Source: Owenia fusiformis (taxonomy: Eukaryota; Annelida; Polychaeta; Sabellida; Oweniidae). Taken from it: 64,000 nt of DNA. The position numbers and the translations under genes are program-made. Below the pieces are notes generated by a model. The model was not told the DNA's origin, searched no databases, and saw only the letters and a program-made list of their open reading frames with translations. The stretch covers positions 6,253,169-6,317,168 of the forward strand of contig CAIIXF020000010.1 of assembly GCA_903813345.2 (NCBI GenBank), written 5' to 3'. Positions 60,100-64,000 of this stretch are shown one piece after another. Numbering within the stretch: the first letter of the stretch is position 1; the number at the start of each line of letters is the position of its first letter.

Positions 60100-60801
60100 A
60101 TGGATATCATTGAGATAACAGAGGAGTCTCTGGATGGAGAGAAACACCTGGAGATTGTCAGACGAGTCACCCAACCTAACACTGGGGCTACCTCTATATT
60201 CATGGGTATGTACACTGTATCATAATCACCTCACAGTGATCTCCCAAGCATTAAAGCAAGTGGGGGCAGCACCCACCTGAGATTTTGATAATAGACTTGC
60301 ATCCACCTGAGAATCCATTTGCACCCACTTGAAAATGAGAAAAATCATTAGAAATAGGCATATTTTGACCAATTTTGGTCTGAATTGTGAACATGAAAAA
60401 TTTGCACCCACCTCAGAAAAAATCCTGTGGAGGTCATTGCCTCACTAGTCACTTTTTAAGGTTCAAATTTTGATTATTATTATTACTGATTATCAATATT
60501 AGAATTACACTTATCGTAGACTAGAGGAAGTTGAAAAACAAACTGATTAACCTACCACCATTGAATCATTCAGAAAAAGACGGAATATTTCTGAATTGAA
60601 AAAAAACAAGAATGCAGATGTTTCAGTTAAATTAACACTTTCTGATATAGGAACGACGAGGGACTTCTTTGAAGACAAGAAAGTTATTAAACTTGAATAT
60701 GAGGCTTACGAATCAATGGCAAAGAAAGAACTAAAGAAAATCTGTGAACAAGCTAGAGAAAAATATGCAGTAGAAAAAATTGCAGTATTACATCGATTAG
60801 G
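60100..60801 (+). CDS. MOCS2B: Molybdopterin synthase large (catalytic) subunit, MOCS2B, N-terminal exons
   Basis: Two exons are visible: 60100-60205 and 60651-60801, separated by a 445-bp GT-AG intron that holds a MITE. The protein starts MDIIEITEESLDG. Across the junction, which splits a Gly codon, it reads SIFMGTTRDFFEDKKVIKLE, then YEAY, then LKKICEQAREKYAVEKIAVL and HRLG. The Arg of GTTRD and the His-Arg of HRLG correspond to conserved MoaE active-site residues. This subunit binds the pyranopterin substrate and receives sulfur from MOCS2A. About 86 residues are present; the family is about 150-190, so the C-terminal third, with the catalytic lysines, lies past the donor GTAAGT at 60802 and was not found in the window. 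The ATG has a strong context (A at -3, G at +4). It follows the MOCS2A stop by 259 bp with no evident intron between, so one transcript could carry both frames. Confidence 0.92.
60234..60439 (+). mobile_element. hAT-like MITE inside MOCS2B intron 1
   Basis: A 206-bp unit begins CAGTGATCTCCCAAGCATTA and ends ATCCTGTGGAGGTCATTG. The interior has GCACCCACCTGAGA strings and GGCATATT.TGACCAATTTTGG. It is clearly homologous to 61706-61911 in the same orientation. CAGTG tips suit hAT; the flanks are not a clear 8-bp duplication. Confidence 0.82.
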
Positions 60802-61705
60802 GTAAGTGAGTTAATGTCATAAAATTGTTGATATTGATACAAGGGCAGATCATAAAATTCTCATAATTTATCTCAACCATTGTAATAGTTGAGAGTTCAC
60901 AGTTCATACTGTAGAATTCAACATTTTAATGTGCTTGATTGCTTATTTGATTGCTTATATATTTAATGGTTACAGAGGGTCACTCTGTCAAGGTTCTTTA
61001 TTTTAGGTTGCAATTGTGACCATTTCCAATTGAATATTTCTGTTTGACTAAGATATTTTTGCTCGATTTTAATATAGGATATTGCATATAGCGCATTCTG
61101 TGAAAATTTCCATCTAGAATATTGAAAACCCCCAAAAATGTGTGAGTAATTATGAGAAGTTTTTGATCGTCCCATGTATTCTAGGAACCTTTGTACAATT
61201 GCTTATTTTCAGCTCACATGGTGTGACTAAGACATAAGGCTGTGCTATTCTTTATTGATTTTGGTATAACCACTAATTCCTCAAAAGGTATACATAACTC
61301 CACAAAGAATACCATGACAAATATATGAGTTACAAAATGTAAAACTACATGGTATATTAATTTATTAACAATAAAATTTGGATGCATTGAGTAAGAGTTG
61401 GTTATATTCATACTAAGTACATGTAGGTATGTGTGTCAAGGATTTAGTGTAACAGACAGACAGATATACCACATACAGACAGACATAGAATCAGTGTTTC
61501 TCAAGCTAGCCAAACACTAATCTTCTCCAGTGGTCCATTTTAGCTAAGTTCAATGGTGCGTTGATTTGGCTGAGGGGCGGGGCATCTGTGATGCTATAAC
61601 CGGGCATTAAAACATAAGCATTATAAATAACCACCAGTGGCACCAACATTTGATTGTTTATCTGTGCCCAATGTACCTTCAAGTTTTACTGTCACAATGA
61701 TAATG
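60802..61705. other. Downstream of MOCS2B exon 2, probably intron
   Basis: Starts with the donor GTAAGT. No further MOCS2B exon was found here. A string TACAGAGGGTCACTCTGTC at about 60973 resembles a mariner-type tip, without a partner. ACAGACAGACAG microsatellite patches lie near 61450-61485. Confidence 0.45.
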
Positions 61706-61911
61706 CAGTGATCTCCCCAGCATTTAAGCAAGTGGGTGCAGCACCCACGTGAGACTTTAAAAACAGGCTTGCACCCACCTGAGATTTCATCTGCACCCAC
61801 TCGAAAATGAGAAAAATCCTGTAAAATGGGCATATTCTGACCAATTTTGGACTTAATTGTGAAAACGATAAATTTACACCCACCTGAGAAAAAATCCTGG
61901 GGAGAACACTG
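61706..61911 (+). mobile_element. hAT-like MITE, second copy
   Basis: Begins CAGTGATCTCCCCAGCATTT and ends AATCCTGGGGAGAACACTG, so the tips are inverted CAGTG.TCTCCCCAG. It shares GCACCCACCTGAGA, AAAATGAGAAAAATC and GGCATATTCTGACCAATTTT with 60234-60439. This copy preserves the terminal repeats better. Confidence 0.85.
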
Positions 61912-62042
61912 TTATGGATTATGCACATTATATTCAAATGTTTCTTTTCATGAAGATATGGGGTATTCCATCTTGTCTTGTCTGACAATCACATGACTTT
62001 CACCTGATCCATTTGTCAAGTGATGTTCATTCCTTCAATATT

Positions 62043-62690
62043 TCAGGTAATTTGATACTGAGTTGGTGATGCTATAACTTCATCATAAGAAGGAGGTGGC
62101 GGTTGTTGTGATGTAATGTCAGTATAAACTGGTGGATTATCAATAGTTACTGGTGCAATATCATCATTTACTGGTGTATAATCAGGATTTATTCCACCTG
62201 TGCGTCTTTGAGGTTTATTTGTTTGCTGATTGCCGTCATCTCGTATTTGAGGTGCACTTGCTTGTAGGGGTATTGCATTATTTGCTGCAGAATTGTGTGT
62301 CCTATTGTCACTATTTGAGATTGTGCTGTATTCTCTTGAAGAATTCCTCATAGCTGTAAAAGTAAATCTCTATAGCAAACATTGATGCAAATTCACTAAA
62401 TGGGTAAATAGGTGAACACTAAACATGTTTCAATGTTCTACAAAAATGTCTATTGTCTATGCTTAGTTTGGTTTGAACATGGGCTTTCAATTGAGCCTGA
62501 AAATTTGGGTGAGTACCCCCACTACAGCTCCCATATTTAAAGTTATTTGTACCTTGTCGTTTGAAGTGGCTTCTACGAATTAGTGCAATAACAACCACGA
62601 GGACGACTGCAAACACTCCCAAACCTATAGGCCATATTTTAGGTCCATCATTTTCACTACTTACATCACCATGCCATACTGTTGGTTTCA
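62043..62690 (-). CDS. Single-pass membrane protein with PPxY tail, last two exons
   Basis: Two minus-strand exons are supported: 62690-62553 (138 bp, phase 1 at both ends) and 62353-62043. The upstream exon has the acceptor TTCTTTGTTCCCAG and the donor GTACAA; the last exon has the acceptor TTTACTTTTACAG and the stop TGA. The first exon encodes about 20 extracellular residues (KPTVWHGDVSSENDGPK), then one membrane segment IWPIGLGVFAVVLVVVIALI, then the basic stop-transfer RRSHFKR. The last exon gives a tail of about 100 residues rich in Asn, Ser and Pro, with NPPVYTD and PPPPSYDEV. These are two PPxY motifs, known ligands of WW domains such as those of NEDD4-family ubiquitin ligases. Symmetric phase-1 exons are typical of receptors with modular extracellular domains, so more exons should lie at higher coordinates; none was recognised. 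Family unknown; endocytic or ubiquitin-regulated surface receptor is inference. Confidence 0.75.
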
Positions 62691-63926
62691 CTGGGAACAA
62701 AGAATTGTTGTAAATATTTATCATATAAAGTCTATGTGTTACTTTATTTGAAGAGTAGTACCTTATTTCATGGGCATCTTATTGAATGAAGTGGGAGGGA
62801 TATAGAGTAGTGCTCCGTCTGTATATACTAATGCATGTTAGTCTATCCGCTTGTCTGGGCAAACTCAAATACCCTTGGACCAATATCTTTAATATTTCAT
62901 AGGTATGCCCCATGTGAGTACAAATTCTGCTCAAAAGCTGATTTTCAAAGTAGCTGCCGGTTTCAAAAATAGCCACTATTTTAGTGTCAATTTTACAGTA
63001 TTTTAGCATGGGCTTTCAAAGGAGGCTTTTTGATTCTGTCCCCTCATACCAGTATAACTCCACATATATTATACATGTTGTTGCTTGGGACAACTTACCT
63101 TTAAAGGGTTTGTAATTGAATAAAAATCTACAAAGGATGCAATACCAAGTAGTTGAATCCTATATTTTTAGATTTTTTAATTGAGAAGAAATTGTATTAA
63201 TTTTAAACAATAAGGGAGTTGTTATAAAGGTGAATATAGCTGAATAAATAGATGTCAGCACTTGTTTCATTTGTTTTGGTTGGGGCAGACTTCCATATCA
63301 TCAAAATGGTAACAAGAAAATGCAGCAAACTCCTCGAGTCGAGGTCTCCAAGTCAAAAAAATGCCTGACCCTCTCATATATTTGTTGATTATCCCTGTTT
63401 ATAATTGATTCAAGCATTCTCAAAATTCATTTCGTTCGTTGCGTACCTTCACTACCTGAGGCACAGGAGGTACTGATTGCACTGGGCGAAAGGCTTGGAG
63501 ATTGTGATTCAAGAGCATGAAGAGCGTGGCACTGAACGAACCTATATTCCTATTTGTTATTTGTTTAGTTGTTGGTTGGGTAACATGTTTATGACGTCAC
63601 AAATGATGCGAAGAATCATTAAACCGATCAGTGTCTATATTAATTGTTTGTTTAGTTGTTGATGTGGCAATATGTGGCTGACGTCACAGTTGATTGCATC
63701 ATATTCCAGTCACGCCATTTTACGACATTGCATAATTTTAGCTGATTTTGGCTTAATTTCACTTTATTTGAAAGACTTTTAAAAATATAATAATGAGTCA
63801 GTATTTTTTTTATAAATATTAATATTTGAATTTGATGTCAAAGTCCGAAAATTTGATCAAATGTTTGAAATCACATTTTAAAGAGGTGAAGAAGTGAATA
63901 ATTACAGGAGCAAACGTGATCAATGG
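62691..63926. other. Upstream side of the membrane-protein exons, nothing firm
   Basis: Probably intron of the minus-strand gene. No further exon was recognised. CTCGAGTCGAGGTCTCC at about 63334 echoes the inverted repeat at 63927-63995. Confidence 0.45.
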
Positions 63927-63995
63927 TTCGAGGTCTCCCGCAAAGTAGTCGCTACGCTCTTACTTCGCGCTGCCTTCGGCAGAGGAGACCTCGAA
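63927..63995. repeat. Inverted repeat TTCGAGGTCTCC / GGAGACCTCGAA
   Basis: TTCGAGGTCTCC at 63927 and GGAGACCTCGAA ending at 63995 bound a 69-bp, locally GC-rich unit (GCGCTGCCTTCGGC). It may be a tiny MITE or the tip of an element that continues past the window. Confidence 0.6.
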
Positions 63996-64000
63996 AAAAT

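Noticed and set aside
61621-61988. Minus-strand frames over the MITE at 61706
   Set aside because: They are read-through of the repeat; the same frames recur in the copy at 60234.
1-64000. CRISPR arrays, operons or prophage-like systems
   Set aside because: Spliced genes, intron-bearing MOCS2 and eukaryotic transposons show this is animal nuclear DNA; no regularly spaced repeat-spacer array was seen.

Overview
The window looks like AT-rich, gene-poor nuclear DNA of an invertebrate animal. It has spliced genes with GT-AG introns, long non-coding stretches and many non-autonomous DNA transposons, together with a LINE fragment. Nothing in it is prokaryotic. The species cannot be read from the sequence. 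A marine invertebrate is a guess from the style of the repeats (G-rich hAT-like TIR repeats, (TCTG/TCCG)n-bearing repeats).

The recognisable host genes sit in the last 5 kb. MOCS2A, the small subunit of molybdopterin synthase, is complete in three exons (59002-59840) and ends in Gly-Gly. 259 bases after its stop, apparently in the same exon, the large subunit MOCS2B begins (60100). Two MOCS2B exons are visible (to 60801) and the C-terminal coding part is missing from the window. This is the classic two-protein MOCS2 locus, here with non-overlapping frames. Further on, on the minus strand, lie the last two exons of a single-pass membrane protein whose tail carries two PPxY motifs (62043-62690). 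It is either interleaved with MOCS2B or lies downstream of it. A possible C-terminal coding exon of an unknown gene is at 14892-15073 (minus).

The other 58 kb is mostly transposon territory. Three foldback elements (3223-4250, 5008-6294, 18626-21476) each begin with CAC, end with GTG and are flanked by perfect 5-bp duplications (ACTCT, AGTAT, ATGTA). Among known superfamilies, Transib and RAG-like transposons combine these traits. Other elements with visible target-site duplications include hAT-like MITEs with 8-bp duplications (19381-19766, 39370-39455), an element with an 8-bp duplication (43882-44426), a foldback with a 7-bp duplication and GGTACC palindromes (45035-46052), and mariner-like elements ending TA/CAGGGTG (46443-47594, 53768-54747, 56500-56652), one with a transposase remnant. 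There is also a TAGGGGAG-ended element carrying an AGGTCA-rich tandem array (37182-38388), a 3' LINE fragment with a poly(A) tail (32127-32955), a 42-bp minisatellite (29955-30066) and many dispersed repeat copies.

Stretches listed as featureless were read for exons, RNA genes and repeats and gave nothing firm. Single weakly conserved exons could be missed by eye.
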